Shown one piece after another: positions 7,374 to 17,652 of a stretch of 27,091 nucleotides of DNA; the stretch's first letter is position 1; each line of letters starts with the position of its first letter. The notes below the pieces were generated by a model. It was not told the DNA's origin and did no database searches. It was given only the letters and a program-made list of their open reading frames with translations. The stretch is from Sulfolobus sp. SCGC AB-777_G06 (lineage in GTDB: Archaea; Thermoproteota; Thermoprotei_A; Sulfolobales; Sulfolobaceae). A program made the translations under genes and the position numbers. The stretch covers positions 1-27,091 of the forward strand of contig QEFN01000011.1 in the NCBI GenBank assembly GCA_003086555.1, in the 5' to 3' direction.

Positions 7374-8099
7374 ATGAAATTAATTGAAATCACTAAAGAT
7401 GAAATTAAGGGTAAGATTGGCCTAATGCCTTTAGGAAGCATAGAACAACACGGGCCCCATTTACCAATGGGAACAGATGGAATTGTAGTTGAATGGATAG
7501 CTCAAAAAGTTGAAGAGAGATTTAGAGATCAAGTACTTCTCTATCCTACCTTATATTACGGTTGTTCTAAAGAACATTACGGGTTCCCCTTCCTCTCAGT
7601 GGGTTATTTGAACATGATAAACTTCTTACTAGATATTGTTAATAGCTCAAAAAACGCGGGAATTTCCTCTCTTATAATCGTTAATGGTCACGGAGGAAAT
7701 GAGTCCGTATTAGACATAATCAGAAGAGAAGTTAATATGAGTAATGATAACTGTTTTAAACTCCACATATTCTCTATAGTGGGGAGAGATAGAGACCTCT
7801 TTCCAAACATTATAGACATGCACGCTGGCTCAGTAGAGACTTCAAGAATATATGCAATTAATAGGCGACTGGTAAGAGAGGACAAGCTAAAAGAGGTAGA
7901 CGACTTCACTATAAAAGATGGAGTATTTAAGATGATACCCACTAGCGAGGCAAACAAATACGGGATTATTAATGTTGGTGGCAGGGTGGAGATTGATGAA
8001 GAAAAGGGGAGAATGTCGCTAGAGAGTTCTGTTAAAGATCTCTCAGACTTAGTACGAAAAGTCCTTGAGCAAATAAAGAACTGTGGTAACAATGCTTAA
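7374..8099 (+). CDS. Creatininase-family amidohydrolase
   Basis: Metal-dependent amidohydrolase of the creatininase family (241 aa). The metal-binding signatures are complete: GSIEQHGPHLPMGTD at 21-35 (Glu24, His26, Asp35), NGHGGN at 104-109 (His106), and DMHAGSVETS at 148-157 (His150, Glu155). Archaeal members of this size include ArfB, the formamidopyrimidine deformylase of flavin and F420 synthesis. Other family members act on creatinine or in peptide-cofactor maturation. ArfB is a reasonable guess in a Sulfolobales genome but cannot be settled here. A ribosome site AGGTGAT lies 3 bases before the ATG. An MFS transporter gene follows 39 bases later on the same strand and may be cotranscribed. 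Confidence 0.9.
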   Translation: MKLIEITKDEIKGKIGLMPLGSIEQHGPHLPMGTDGIVVEWIAQKVEERFRDQVLLYPTLYYGCSKEHYGFPFLSVGYLNMINFLLDIVNSSKNAGISSLIIVNGHGGNESVLDIIRREVNMSNDNCFKLHIFSIVGRDRDLFPNIIDMHAGSVETSRIYAINRRLVREDKLKEVDDFTIKDGVFKMIPTSEANKYGIINVGGRVEIDEEKGRMSLESSVKDLSDLVRKVLEQIKNCGNNA

Positions 8100-8138
8100 A
8101 TTCAAAAGGAGAGAAAGTCAATCTTAAAATGACAGAGT

Positions 8139-9284
8139 TTGAACGATATTAATAAGATAGCGCTTATAGGAGCATTTAGAGCCTTAGGCGGTTCGTTAGT
8201 CTGGCCTTTTATAGGGTATGCACTCTATTCAGTTTACAAATTACCGCTCACATTTGTATCGATTTTCTATCTCTTACAAGGTATCATAGGTTTAATAGCG
8301 TACTATATTGGCGGGATCCTTACAGACAGTTTGGGAAGAAGGAAGAGTATGACCATAGCGATAGTACTCTCCTCAATTTCACTTCTTCTGGCCTCTCAAA
8401 TATCTCTCCCAGTTTTAGTCTCATCTCTTATTCTAGTACAAACTTTTTTCAACGATATATACTTCGTCTCTTCTACATCGATCGTCGGCGATATGTTTGA
8501 AGATAAACTCGACAGTTTGATCAGAGCGTTCAGCAGACAGAGGGTTGGGATCAACGCCGGTTGGGCTGTTGGACCCCTCATTGGTGGTTATATTTTTCAA
8601 GTACTTGGCTTTAATAAACTCCTATTCATCGCATCAATTATAGCCTTAGTACCCTTATATTTCGTGAGGATGCTACCAGACTTTAAAGGAGGTGTTGAAG
8701 TGTCATTTAAAGTCTCAAGAACACTATTAACGTTTCTTGTCCCTACTGCATTAATATTCATGCTAATGAGTCAATTGGGCTTTGGTTTAATCACTTATTA
8801 TACCACAATCCCTCATTTCTCAGTACTTCAAGTGAGTTTGCTCTTCATGGTAAACGGCTTAATGATAGTAATACTTCAGGACTATATAGGAAAATTGATA
8901 ACAGACGTCAAAAAATACTTGCCGTTAGGGTGTCTTATTTACGGGGTTTCATACTTCTCGATAGCTTTTATAACAGACTACGTAGAAGCTGTGGTAGACA
9001 TAATATTCATAACCTTAGCTGAAATCATAGTCTCCCCTCTAGTCCAAGCTGTAGCAACATCATTAACCGAGAGGAGACAGAGGGGAAAACAAATAGGGGT
9101 TTTCGGTATATTTACTTCCTTAGGAAGAGTTCTGGGCTCTTCTCTCACTAGTTACTTAATGACGTTCTTTCTTTACTCTCCCGTCATTTTGTGGGGGTTG
9201 ATCAGCTCACTAGGATTTATTTCAGCCCTACTCTTTTTCCTCTCATTAAGATCATTCAAACCAGCTCAGAGTCAAATACGCTGA
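8139..9284 (+). CDS. MFS transporter
   Basis: Major facilitator superfamily membrane transporter (about 381 aa) with about eleven to twelve hydrophobic helices. The family loop motif after the second helix is clear (GGILTDSLGRRKSM at about 59-72). The first helix begins at RALGGSLVWPFIGYALY. The start is TTG 8139. The ATG at 8130 is out of frame and stops soon, and no nearer in-frame ATG precedes the first helix. The substrate is unknown. It follows the creatininase-family gene closely. Its 3' end overlaps the convergent gene at 9252 by 33 bases, so the last residues are encoded on both strands. Confidence 0.9.
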   Translation: MNDINKIALIGAFRALGGSLVWPFIGYALYSVYKLPLTFVSIFYLLQGIIGLIAYYIGGILTDSLGRRKSMTIAIVLSSISLLLASQISLPVLVSSLILVQTFFNDIYFVSSTSIVGDMFEDKLDSLIRAFSRQRVGINAGWAVGPLIGGYIFQVLGFNKLLFIASIIALVPLYFVRMLPDFKGGVEVSFKVSRTLLTFLVPTALIFMLMSQLGFGLITYYTTIPHFSVLQVSLLFMVNGLMIVILQDYIGKLITDVKKYLPLGCLIYGVSYFSIAFITDYVEAVVDIIFITLAEIIVSPLVQAVATSLTERRQRGKQIGVFGIFTSLGRVLGSSLTSYLMTFFLYSPVILWGLISSLGFISALLFFLSLRSFKPAQSQIR

Positions 9285-9662
9285 ATTTTTTACCAACTCA
9301 ACTACATTTAACATTTCGTTCTTAGTTAGCCCCTCCATGAATACTATTTTGGCTATTTGAACAGACTTCGGTGTTTCGGCATCAGGTGGGATGAGGAAAA
9401 ACTCTACGTTCATCCTCATTAAGTCTTTTTTAATGTTCTTGAGAAGAGACTGATCCTTCTTAAGTTTTACAGAATCGAAGTCAACAACAGTAGTTACTAT
9501 ATAATAAGTAGAGTTAGGATTAGTTCTAATAACTGAAACCTTTACTCCTTCACCTACTGGGGGAGAAATGACGATGTGAAAGTAAAAATTACCGCTGGTT
9601 ACCTTCTCAACTTTCATTCCTAGTTCCACGAACCAGTCAAAAATTTGAGAATCGGATACCAT
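9252..9662 (-). CDS. Small conserved-looking protein at the end of the molybdoenzyme operon, function unknown
   Basis: A 136-residue soluble mixed alpha/beta protein (starting MVSDSQIFDWFVELGMKVE) with no membrane helix, signal peptide or Cys motif; I do not recognise a family. The start is set by context: ATG 9662 overlaps the TGA of the preceding gene by one base, and a perfect GAGGTG ribosome site (9669-9674) lies 6 bases upstream. A longer reading from GTG 9671 would put the start codon inside that ribosome site and is rejected. It is the last gene of the leftward operon, so it is likely coexpressed with the molybdoenzyme and may help its assembly or regulation. Its 3' end overlaps the convergent MFS gene. 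Confidence 0.8.
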   Translation of the reverse strand: MVSDSQIFDWFVELGMKVEKVTSGNFYFHIVISPPVGEGVKVSVIRTNPNSTYYIVTTVVDFDSVKLKKDQSLLKNIKKDLMRMNVEFFLIPPDAETPKSVQIAKIVFMEGLTKNEMLNVVELVKNSAYLTLSWFE

Positions 9663-10279
9663 CACGTACACCTCAACGCTGAATCTCCCATTGAAGAATC
9701 GACTTTATGTTGTGCCGTACTCTCTGCTATACTCTTAACTGTCTTAATTACACTGTCAGGCTGAAGGTTTGAGGGGAACATGAAAGCCTCTCCTTTCCTA
9801 TTTAACCAGTGGGCTTTCATATTTAAAGACTTGGCAACCAATATGTCGTATGGGTTCGAGGATACTAACATTATTGAAGGTAGGGGCGAATTAACCCTCT
9901 TGCCTACGTATTCGAAGAACTCCTTTGAAGGCTTGTACCTCTTTACGTCATCAGCTGATATTACGTCTTGGATAAAAACGTCCAAATTATTCCTCACAAG
10001 TATTTGCTTCACTAACATTTTGTCTAAGTTGGTGACCACGTAGAGCCTCGCCCTATAACTCAACTCCTCAAGAAATAAAGCGTCCTCATACATAGGCGAT
10101 CTAAGTATCTTCTCCCTCCATTCTTTATGAAGTGAATCTAATATGACGGAATAACTCACGTATACTCTAGCTAGAGAGTACGCATTCAACACGTGTTGGG
10201 TTTCCTTTAAAACCGAGTAAAGTTTTTCATCGCTTACCTTGATCAAGTTTTCGGTTACATTAAACAAGATTACGTACAT
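9662..10279 (-). CDS. HAD-like protein (haloacid dehalogenase type) lacking the catalytic Asp
   Basis: HAD-superfamily protein (205 aa), most like type II 2-haloacid dehalogenases. Motif II Thr83 in VVTNLDK, the Lys region KRYKPSKEFFEYV (Lys116), and motif III/IV VSSNPYDILVAK (Ser140, Asn142, Asp145) are in place, followed by the typical HWLNRKG. The N-terminal nucleophile motif, normally DxxGTL, reads FNVTENLI: the Asp is Asn7 (codon AAT) and the Thr is Asn11. It is therefore predicted not to form the aspartyl intermediate and may be a binding or assembly protein. Its ATG directly follows the stop of the upstream Fe-S gene, and its TGA overlaps the next ATG. This shows full operon membership and argues against simple decay. 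Confidence 0.85.
   Translation of the reverse strand: MYVILFNVTENLIKVSDEKLYSVLKETQHVLNAYSLARVYVSYSVILDSLHKEWREKILRSPMYEDALFLEELSYRARLYVVTNLDKMLVKQILVRNNLDVFIQDVISADDVKRYKPSKEFFEYVGKRVNSPLPSIMLVSSNPYDILVAKSLNMKAHWLNRKGEAFMFPSNLQPDSVIKTVKSIAESTAQHKVDSSMGDSALRCT
9669..9674 (-). promoter_or_regulatory. Ribosome binding site that decides the start at 9662
   Basis: GAGGTG on the minus strand, 6 bases before ATG 9662. It matches the archaeal anti-Shine-Dalgarno CACCTC exactly. Confidence 0.75.
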
Positions 10280-11758
10280 TTACAACACCTTCTTTTTACC
10301 AGTGGCATTTAGATAACTCTCTAACCACATCTTAGTTAACTCCTTCTGTTTACATTCATTACATACATCCGTATATTGAGCTGTGCCAGGGTAACCGTAT
10401 TGAATTAATAGGCTATCTACCTTCCCCTTTATCTTTACAGTACCTATAGGCTTCCCGCAGTACCTGCACTTGGTCACCTTAGCCTGGTTTACTCTAACTT
10501 TTTGTAATTCCTTGAACTTAGCCAGTCTCTCTACTTTTATGGCGTTCTCAGGACAGTTCTTAACACATCTCTGAGAACCTATACAATACGGTATGTTGTA
10601 GTCTAGTGTCGTGAGGTCGTTCACTGTTTTCATATCTGGGACTAGCATCTGGCAAGCCCTAACACATACCCCACAAAGTACACATTTATCAGGATTTACC
10701 TCCACGAAATATACACCCGGGACTTCTACCTCAGGGTTAACTTTTACCTTCTTGTCCATTTCCTCCAAAGCCCACAAGTAAAGCGACCGCCTTCTGTAAC
10801 GGGTTAATGCGACACCCTCAGGGATTTCAGACTTAGGTAGCTTATTTTCCACTAGGGGTATTTTATCACCGTGCCTAACCTTCACAATCTTCAACTCAGT
10901 CCCGGGGAAGACGTCCGGTATTTCCTCAACTCTCTTCTTAGCAATGTCGTCTTTAGGATCGTACAAAATGACTGGTATTAGACCTGCTGCATATGTAGCA
11001 AATACAAACGAGTCATGGACTGAAGCCACATTAGGTACAAGAAGTGGGAAAAGACCTTCCTCCAGACTCACGGTTTTGTCCGAAGTGAAGACTAACCCTA
11101 ACGATTTTCCCTCGGTATTATAATTACGCACTATTTCGTTCACAAAGGATATAAACTGCTCCGTGGTAAGGGAAGGCATTTCTAAGTAGCCCAAGTACCC
11201 TTTCGAAGTACAATAACCGCAGCCTGTACAGTCTTGGGGTGAAGTAATTGTCACACCTTCAACAGCTTTTGCGATCAGACCTTTAGGACAAGACTGAATC
11301 AAAGTGTTTATCTCCCTTTCAAAGGTTAAAGCGTCGAACAGTACCGGATACACTTTGTATTCGTAAAGCCTAAACTTAATAAGGGAACGTCTTGTTACAG
11401 TAGTAGTTTTTACTGGCTGTAATCTGTAAACGAAGTCTTGTTTAGAGAGTTTCCTCACATACGCCTTTAGTAACGCCTTATTGTAAGACGGACTCTTTCC
11501 GATAAACCAAGAGAGGGGTAAGACCTCGACAGCTAAGGGACTTATACCCAGTTTTTCGTCAACCGATGAGACAAAGTTCTGTTCGTCCTTTTCAGATACA
11601 ACAAGAAGTCCTTGAAGCTCGTTGGATTTAACATCCTCTGCCAGATATTCTCCGAACTCTGCAACGTAAGGTATATTTGTCTCTTTGTATATATCAACGA
11701 GAAGTTGATCGCCTAATTTCTCCCTGGCTGTCTTAGTAACTATGAGACCTATCCTCAA
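10280..11758 (-). CDS. Cytoplasmic multi-cluster Fe-S protein (SreD-like)
   Basis: Iron-sulfur protein of about 492 aa from TTG 11758; longer in-frame starts at TTG 11818 or GTG 11800 are possible. Residues below use this start. An alpha/beta domain (1-150) comes first. A four-Cys group follows: SCPKG (Cys157) with CTGCGYC (177, 180, 183). A ferredoxin-like dicluster then appears as CVLCGVCVRAC (359-369) and CIGSQRCVKNCP (392, 398, 402), and last a zinc-ribbon-like CRYC...CNEC (431, 434, 466, 469). In the dicluster, Ser395 replaces the expected second Cys. No signal peptide is seen. TTG 11758 overlaps the TGA of the TorD-like gene, a common coupling arrangement. By position and composition it corresponds to SreD of the Acidianus sulfur reductase operon; the role of that protein is not established. 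Confidence 0.85.
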   Translation of the reverse strand: MRIGLIVTKTAREKLGDQLLVDIYKETNIPYVAEFGEYLAEDVKSNELQGLLVVSEKDEQNFVSSVDEKLGISPLAVEVLPLSWFIGKSPSYNKALLKAYVRKLSKQDFVYRLQPVKTTTVTRRSLIKFRLYEYKVYPVLFDALTFEREINTLIQSCPKGLIAKAVEGVTITSPQDCTGCGYCTSKGYLGYLEMPSLTTEQFISFVNEIVRNYNTEGKSLGLVFTSDKTVSLEEGLFPLLVPNVASVHDSFVFATYAAGLIPVILYDPKDDIAKKRVEEIPDVFPGTELKIVKVRHGDKIPLVENKLPKSEIPEGVALTRYRRRSLYLWALEEMDKKVKVNPEVEVPGVYFVEVNPDKCVLCGVCVRACQMLVPDMKTVNDLTTLDYNIPYCIGSQRCVKNCPENAIKVERLAKFKELQKVRVNQAKVTKCRYCGKPIGTVKIKGKVDSLLIQYGYPGTAQYTDVCNECKQKELTKMWLESYLNATGKKKVL

Positions 11759-12408
11759 TTTCCTTCCCCTATGAGATATTCTTTCTCGGCTTCTAACCAC
11801 TTTCTTAATTCCTCGCAAACAACCTTGTATATATCAGCCCTCTTGTCGTTTACGACGTCATTTATCCAGTCTGGTATCCAGCTGTATATATGAGTAGTAA
11901 AGAAGTTCCTTTGATCTGCTTTATTCTTGTAGAGGTCTCCTCCCTTCTGGAGGATCTCTATTTCCTCTTTTATTAGCACACTCATAAACGCGAGGATCGT
12001 AACTATGTTATCAGGCTCCGGTTGGAACTCGCCTAACATATAGTTGAGCCTAATATTCCTCGAACGCAAGAACCTCAACATATCACTGTATCTAAAAGTA
12101 GCTACTTTTTCTCCCATTAAAGAGAAAAATCTCTTACTCTCCACAGGTGTCAAAGGTTTTATTCCCAGACCGGTAAGGAAAAGAGTTGAATATTCGATAA
12201 GTAAATCCGACTTATTGGAATTGAATATCTTGTCCTTTATACGTTCAATGTTTACTATGCTCTTATCTATTCCTAAGGAGGAAATTTTCTCAAGTTTTTC
12301 CTTCATTTTATTATAATCCTCATCATAAAAATTGTAATAAAAAAGCGTGGAGAAGAGATCATAAATCAAAAATCTTAATGAAGCTTGATCAAGCGTGGAA
12401 AGAGACAT
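11755..12408 (-). CDS. TorD/DmsD-family molybdoenzyme chaperone (SreE-like)
   Basis: Cytoplasmic, all-helical TorD-family protein (217 aa) that should bind the unfolded molybdoenzyme and its Tat signal and hold it until cofactor is inserted. Family landmarks, numbered from this start, are EYSTLFLTG (about 71-79) with a following P-x-x-S, EPDNIVTILAFMSVLI (about 130-145), and the closing block FFTTHIYSWIPDWINDV. Length is normal. ATG 12408 is chosen because AAGGTG (12415-12420) lies 6 bases upstream. A reading from GTG 12417 uses a codon inside that ribosome site. The gene begins 11 bases after the stop of the ferredoxin subunit gene and overlaps the next gene, so it is expressed with its presumed client. 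Confidence 0.9.
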   Translation of the reverse strand: MSLSTLDQASLRFLIYDLFSTLFYYNFYDEDYNKMKEKLEKISSLGIDKSIVNIERIKDKIFNSNKSDLLIEYSTLFLTGLGIKPLTPVESKRFFSLMGEKVATFRYSDMLRFLRSRNIRLNYMLGEFQPEPDNIVTILAFMSVLIKEEIEILQKGGDLYKNKADQRNFFTTHIYSWIPDWINDVVNDKRADIYKVVCEELRKWLEAEKEYLIGEGN

Positions 12409-12419
12409 AAAAAACACCT

Positions 12420-13280
<861 letters not shown>

Positions 13281-13309
13281 GACCTTTACACCTCACACGG
13301 GAATTGAGA

Positions 13310-13318
13310 AAGAAAAAA
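13310..13318 (-). terminator. T-run between the catalytic and ferredoxin subunit genes
   Basis: On the minus strand the stop codon of the catalytic gene is followed within about 10 bases by a run of T with further pyrimidines. Archaeal termination often occurs at such runs. Here it could terminate part of the transcripts inside the operon and set subunit ratios, or have no function. Confidence 0.3.
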
Positions 13319-13324
13319 GGGAGA

Positions 13325-16300
13325 TCAACTTAGCGGTTCACCCGCAAAACCATATCTTATCTTATAATTACCTAACTGGTAGTTGTTCTGAGCTAATGAA
13401 TAAGGTACTACGAAGCTCCATATGGAAGTATTCTGCATATTATTAGCGTCAAATCTTAAGTGTGGGACATCTACGGGCTGGGCGAAAGGCGCTCCGTTGC
13501 TGGCACCGGATATACTTATTTGTCCACCGATCTGGTTCATTATCACTGTAAGTATGTCTTGATTGGAAAAGTCTTGACCCATGTATATGAACTTGTTCGC
13601 GGTAACCTGAACCCTATTGGTCCCGCTAGCTACTCCAACTATCTTGATCCTGCTGTCGTGCCACGAAGTCTGACCTGTTATCGGGTCTAAGTACATTATT
13701 GGGTAGGCGTTATCTGTCTGAGGAGATAGCATTCCTCCTCTTGAAGCGGGCATGTAAAGTATGTTTGCCCAGTTGTTTAACACACTGTATTTAACTTGTG
13801 GAGAGTCGGGTGTCATTCCTCTGAAACCTGGTAGGGCTTGTGCCGACACTACTACCCACGCTGCTCCGGGTCTGGTCGCGTTGTCCAGAAAGGCTATAGC
13901 GGTGAGTGTAGTCCTTAAACCTCCAGACCAAGGCTCGTTCACAGCCTCAAATTGAACAAAATCTCCGGATTTAATCCCCATGCTCTGGACATAAGGATCT
14001 GCTGAGCTCAACATCACCGGTGTATAAGGCATTATCGCCATAAGCCACGGTACGTTGAAAGACCAAGTATGATATGTCCTATCATGTCTCCTGACGAAGA
14101 ATGTTAACGGATACTCGCTCAGGTTTATCCCGTCAGGGGTTATTTCGGAGTTCCAAGCTGGTGGTGGGTAATAGCCTCCGAAAGGCTTGTGGTAGTCCAA
14201 TATGTTCTTAGCTAAAGCTTGCCCGTAAGAGTCGTTGGGCAAGACACTCTGTACTAGGAACTGCTGGTTCCCGGTTAGTTTGTAATAGTAGTAATACGCT
14301 GCGTTATATCCAGTCCACTTACCTGCCGCAGCAAGTCTGAACTTCTGTAAGTATTCGAGATATATCCTGTGGATCCACGGTAAGCCTATCCCTCCGTATC
14401 CACCAGGCATGTACTTGCCCCAACCGAGGAAGTAGAACATGTTTACGTTTCTCATATATCTGATTGAAGGCGGTAAGACGTAGACAGCTCCGCCCTTGCC
14501 TACCTTGACATAGCCAGGGTTGATCTCGTCTATTGTCATCATGCCCGGAGCGTAAGTGTTTATTATGTCCTCAAGCATCTTTTGAAGACCGGGCTGGAAT
14601 TGTACTGGAATTCTGAAGTAGTGCTCTATACCTGCAGACCTCTGGCTTGCCGATATCTTGTAAGTAGTAGCTGTGGAGAAAGTCTGTCCTTGAGGTACAT
14701 TATTTAAAATTTGATTGATTACATCTTGCTGGTTAGCACCAGCTGGCACAAACGAAGCGTATAACTTCAACTGCTGCGGGTTAGGGATTGGTTTTCCTTC
14801 CTCATTAGCCAATATGTACTGGAAGTTGTTACCGTATCCAGCTATCAAAGTCCCGGTCTTTAATATATACATTCCAGTAGATATCATACCGGGCTGTCCT
14901 TGTTGAAGTATTGTAGTTCCAGTCTCAGGATCGTGTATAGTCACCGGGCTTATCAATGGTAAGCCAGTAACTGGGTCTTGTGTAGTGTAGTGAGGACACT
15001 TCGTCGGATCTATAGTATCACCTTGTTCCGGATAAATCCTCAATATCCAAGCTAAAGTCAACATAAAGTCTCCGTTGGACAGTACTGGATACATCGCCGG
15101 TAAGACTGGCCAGTTGAGAGAATCTGAAGGTCCTTGAGGTAAACTTGTGGGCCTATCGTAGATGGCGTGGAAACCGTATATTTCTAGGAATGACAAATCA
15201 GGTATAATGAGATCTACTACGTTGTTTGTCTCTTGCATAAATAGATCAATACTTATGTTAAACGGAACAATGTAGTTACCGTTCTGGTCCTTCTCGGTCA
15301 CTTTTTGTAAAAGGTCAGTTAATGAGTAAGCGTTATTCCAATATGGAGCTGTTATGTACCACATTAGAGCTTCTACTTTATATGGGACTACCATATTGGG
15401 GTACTTGTTCATCAAGTAAGCGGTGTAAGCAACTGCTGAAATAGCCCTTTGAGTCGTTAGAGGTATCTCCCAGCTATATCCTCTATCTACTAGTAAGGGT
15501 CTTCCGTTCTTATATATAACTAGATCGTCAGGTCCGTCTGGGAAGCCGTAAGGACCAGCTCCGACAATTTTTACACTCTTAATGTCCACAGTACCATCGT
15601 TATATATGTATTCCGTTTTTAGGAAACCTGCTCTCGTCTTGGGGTTGTTTAGGGTCATTCCACTAGTTGCACTTGCAATATCTGGGTCAATTGAAGGTGT
15701 GTTTGCCAGAGGATGAGGAGGAACTGCAACTCCGGGGAAGTAGTGAGGATAGGGATACTTGTAAAGGTCGGCTCCAGGGTTATCCCACGCTCCTACCATT
15801 AATACCAGATAATACATCGCTGCAGCGCTCATGAACCCGTTGGCGTGAGCGGCAAGACCTCTCATGAAGTATATTGATACCGGCCTACCAACAACGTGGT
15901 CATGGAACCTACCTAGATAGTCTATCCATTTCACGGGCTCATAAATTGCCTTCTGGAAGGCGGTCGTTGCTATCTCATTTGCAATTCTCACCACAGTATT
16001 ATGAGGTATACCAGTAACCTCAGCTACATTTAACACACCGTATTGCGGGGATTGCCCGCTGGGAGTATACGGGTCGTAATTCAATAATTCAGCCCTTAAT
16101 AACTCGAAAGCTGTAGTTACTGTCAGGTTAATAGTCTCACTTGAGTCCAAAGCCTTCGGGACTGTTACTTGAATAGCCGGGACTTTGACTGTTTGCCCAT
16201 TCTTTAATTTATAGGGTACTTGTACGATCTGTGACTGCTTCTGCTGAGGTAACTCGTCTAAAGTTAATATCGGCATAACACCACTCTGCCACGGTGTATC

Positions 16301-17623
16301 AACGTAAGAGTAAACGTTCCCATCAGAGCCCATTATTGCCTCTAACCATGGGTGTGAACTCGCGTATTGGTTGTTCTGTACGGGCATTCTTAAATGTAAT
16401 CCTACATTATTACCTGCGGTAGGATCAGTTGGGTCTAGACAGTCACCGTTCTGCGGGTTAGGATTTACTATCACTAACCACGACAAGTTAGTGTAATATC
16501 TCAAGAATTCCTCATCTATGTGAGGGAATACAGCTGTGGAAGGAATGTCTCCTAATTGAGGTAATTGTACAACTTGTCCACTTGGCGTTATAGTCTGCAT
16601 TATGAGCTGACCGGAAGAGGGATCATAGGCTGGTGATACCGGCTGTAAGGTCTGCGGGTTAAGGACATTTGAACCTTTGCTCGCCTTATATACGTAGTAG
16701 TGAAAGTCAACCAAAACTCTTATCCAACCCATAGCTAAGGCTCCGTCTGTTGCAGGGTTTATGAACAGATGCTCATCCGAAACTGAGTAGAAGCCAAATC
16801 TTTCAGGGGCAATAGTTACTACCTTTCCGCCGTTCTCCCTGATCCTTGCGATAATCCTCCTCATCCAGTTAGGGAAATGGTCACCCGCGAGACCAGCTAA
16901 GATAAAGTACTGGGCTCTTTCCTCATCAGGACCTGCATATTCCCATACTGGCGCACCCGTAACATATACTCCTGCTGTATACACGTTCATTGAACAGAAT
17001 CCACCGTGTGCACCTGCATTAGCTGTACCGAAATTACCGGCGAAGAAACCTGCGTCGATACCGGGTGTTAATTGGTCTCTTCCTTGGAAATATGCTAAAG
17101 CATGAGGATTAGTCTCCCTTATAGCTTTAAGCCCGGGGAAGTTGCCTACACCTAGTTGTTGTGGATTCAACCCTATTTTGCTCCAACTCTGTGCGTTAGC
17201 TCCATTTACTATAATGTCTATTGCAGTATCATAATCGATTGCCATCCATTTTCCTGATCCTCTATCGCCAGCTCTTATTAGTGGGAACCTCAACCTAGCG
17301 GGAGCGAAATAGTAATAGACGTCTGAAGCCCCCCTCGGACAAACTCCTCCATCATTTATGTGCCAACCGATAGTCCCAGTGATGAATCTCGGGAAGCCCA
17401 TAGGAGTCCTGACTATCTCTATCGAGCACCTTCCTAAGCACTGGAAGCAGTTCCCGTATACGACCTCGTCAGAGGGATAGTTAAGGGTGTAATGATAGCC
17501 TTCTTCTTGAGAGTTGAATAATTTACTGGCTATCGACCCTGAGTTGAGAATTATGGCAGTTGTAGCTGCAGTTATACCGCTTATTTTGAGAAAGTCCCTC
17601 CTCGTTAGCTTTAAATTGCTCAT
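13325..17623 (-). CDS. Tat-exported molybdopterin oxidoreductase catalytic subunit, SreA/TtrA/PsrA-like
   Basis: Catalytic subunit (about 1432 aa) of a DMSO-reductase-family enzyme, probably acting on sulfur, polysulfide, tetrathionate or a related compound outside the membrane. The N terminus has a Tat signal ([11 protein letters not shown] at 6-16, then a hydrophobic stretch). A [4Fe-4S] site follows: Cys59, 62 and 66 in CFQCLGRC, and Cys95 in [17 protein letters not shown] at 207-213 supplies Cys210 as the likely molybdenum ligand. The last ~230 residues form the molybdopterin dinucleotide binding domain (near [24 protein letters not shown]). It is far longer than PsrA (about 760) or TtrA (about 1020), with apparent insertions around 310-480 and 830-970. 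ATG 17623 is preferred to TTG 17632 because it suits both the TATA box and the Tat signal. An Sre-type role is inferred from the neighbours. Confidence 0.92.
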   Translation of the reverse strand: MSNLKLTRRDFLKISGITAATTAIILNSGSIASKLFNSQEEGYHYTLNYPSDEVVYGNCFQCLGRCSIEIVRTPMGFPRFITGTIGWHINDGGVCPRGASDVYYYFAPARLRFPLIRAGDRGSGKWMAIDYDTAIDIIVNGANAQSWSKIGLNPQQLGVGNFPGLKAIRETNPHALAYFQGRDQLTPGIDAGFFAGNFGTANAGAHGGFCSMNVYTAGVYVTGAPVWEYAGPDEERAQYFILAGLAGDHFPNWMRRIIARIRENGGKVVTIAPERFGFYSVSDEHLFINPATDGALAMGWIRVLVDFHYYVYKASKGSNVLNPQTLQPVSPAYDPSSGQLIMQTITPSGQVVQLPQLGDIPSTAVFPHIDEEFLRYYTNLSWLVIVNPNPQNGDCLDPTDPTAGNNVGLHLRMPVQNNQYASSHPWLEAIMGSDGNVYSYVDTPWQSGVMPILTLDELPQQKQSQIVQVPYKLKNGQTVKVPAIQVTVPKALDSSETINLTVTTAFELLRAELLNYDPYTPSGQSPQYGVLNVAEVTGIPHNTVVRIANEIATTAFQKAIYEPVKWIDYLGRFHDHVVGRPVSIYFMRGLAAHANGFMSAAAMYYLVLMVGAWDNPGADLYKYPYPHYFPGVAVPPHPLANTPSIDPDIASATSGMTLNNPKTRAGFLKTEYIYNDGTVDIKSVKIVGAGPYGFPDGPDDLVIYKNGRPLLVDRGYSWEIPLTTQRAISAVAYTAYLMNKYPNMVVPYKVEALMWYITAPYWNNAYSLTDLLQKVTEKDQNGNYIVPFNISIDLFMQETNNVVDLIIPDLSFLEIYGFHAIYDRPTSLPQGPSDSLNWPVLPAMYPVLSNGDFMLTLAWILRIYPEQGDTIDPTKCPHYTTQDPVTGLPLISPVTIHDPETGTTILQQGQPGMISTGMYILKTGTLIAGYGNNFQYILANEEGKPIPNPQQLKLYASFVPAGANQQDVINQILNNVPQGQTFSTATTYKISASQRSAGIEHYFRIPVQFQPGLQKMLEDIINTYAPGMMTIDEINPGYVKVGKGGAVYVLPPSIRYMRNVNMFYFLGWGKYMPGGYGGIGLPWIHRIYLEYLQKFRLAAAGKWTGYNAAYYYYYKLTGNQQFLVQSVLPNDSYGQALAKNILDYHKPFGGYYPPPAWNSEITPDGINLSEYPLTFFVRRHDRTYHTWSFNVPWLMAIMPYTPVMLSSADPYVQSMGIKSGDFVQFEAVNEPWSGGLRTTLTAIAFLDNATRPGAAWVVVSAQALPGFRGMTPDSPQVKYSVLNNWANILYMPASRGGMLSPQTDNAYPIMYLDPITGQTSWHDSRIKIVGVASGTNRVQVTANKFIYMGQDFSNQDILTVIMNQIGGQISISGASNGAPFAQPVDVPHLRFDANNMQNTSIWSFVVPYSLAQNNYQLGNYKIRYGFAGEPLS

Positions 17624-17652
17624 TTCTCTCAAAACCTAGTTAATTTACCTCA

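Noticed and set aside
7688..8092. Minus-strand frame of 134 codons opposite the creatininase gene
   Set aside because: The plus strand has all catalytic motifs of a known family. The antisense product is Ser/Leu-rich shadow sequence.
9780..10043. Plus-strand frame opposite the HAD-like gene
   Set aside because: Antisense shadow. The minus-strand gene has conserved HAD motifs and is coupled to both neighbours.
11755..11818. Longer start (TTG 11818) for the second Fe-S protein
   Set aside because: It would overlap the TorD-like gene by 64 bases and add a basic segment. TTG 11758 overlaps the stop in the usual coupled way and starts at the beginning of the alpha/beta domain. Not fully excluded.
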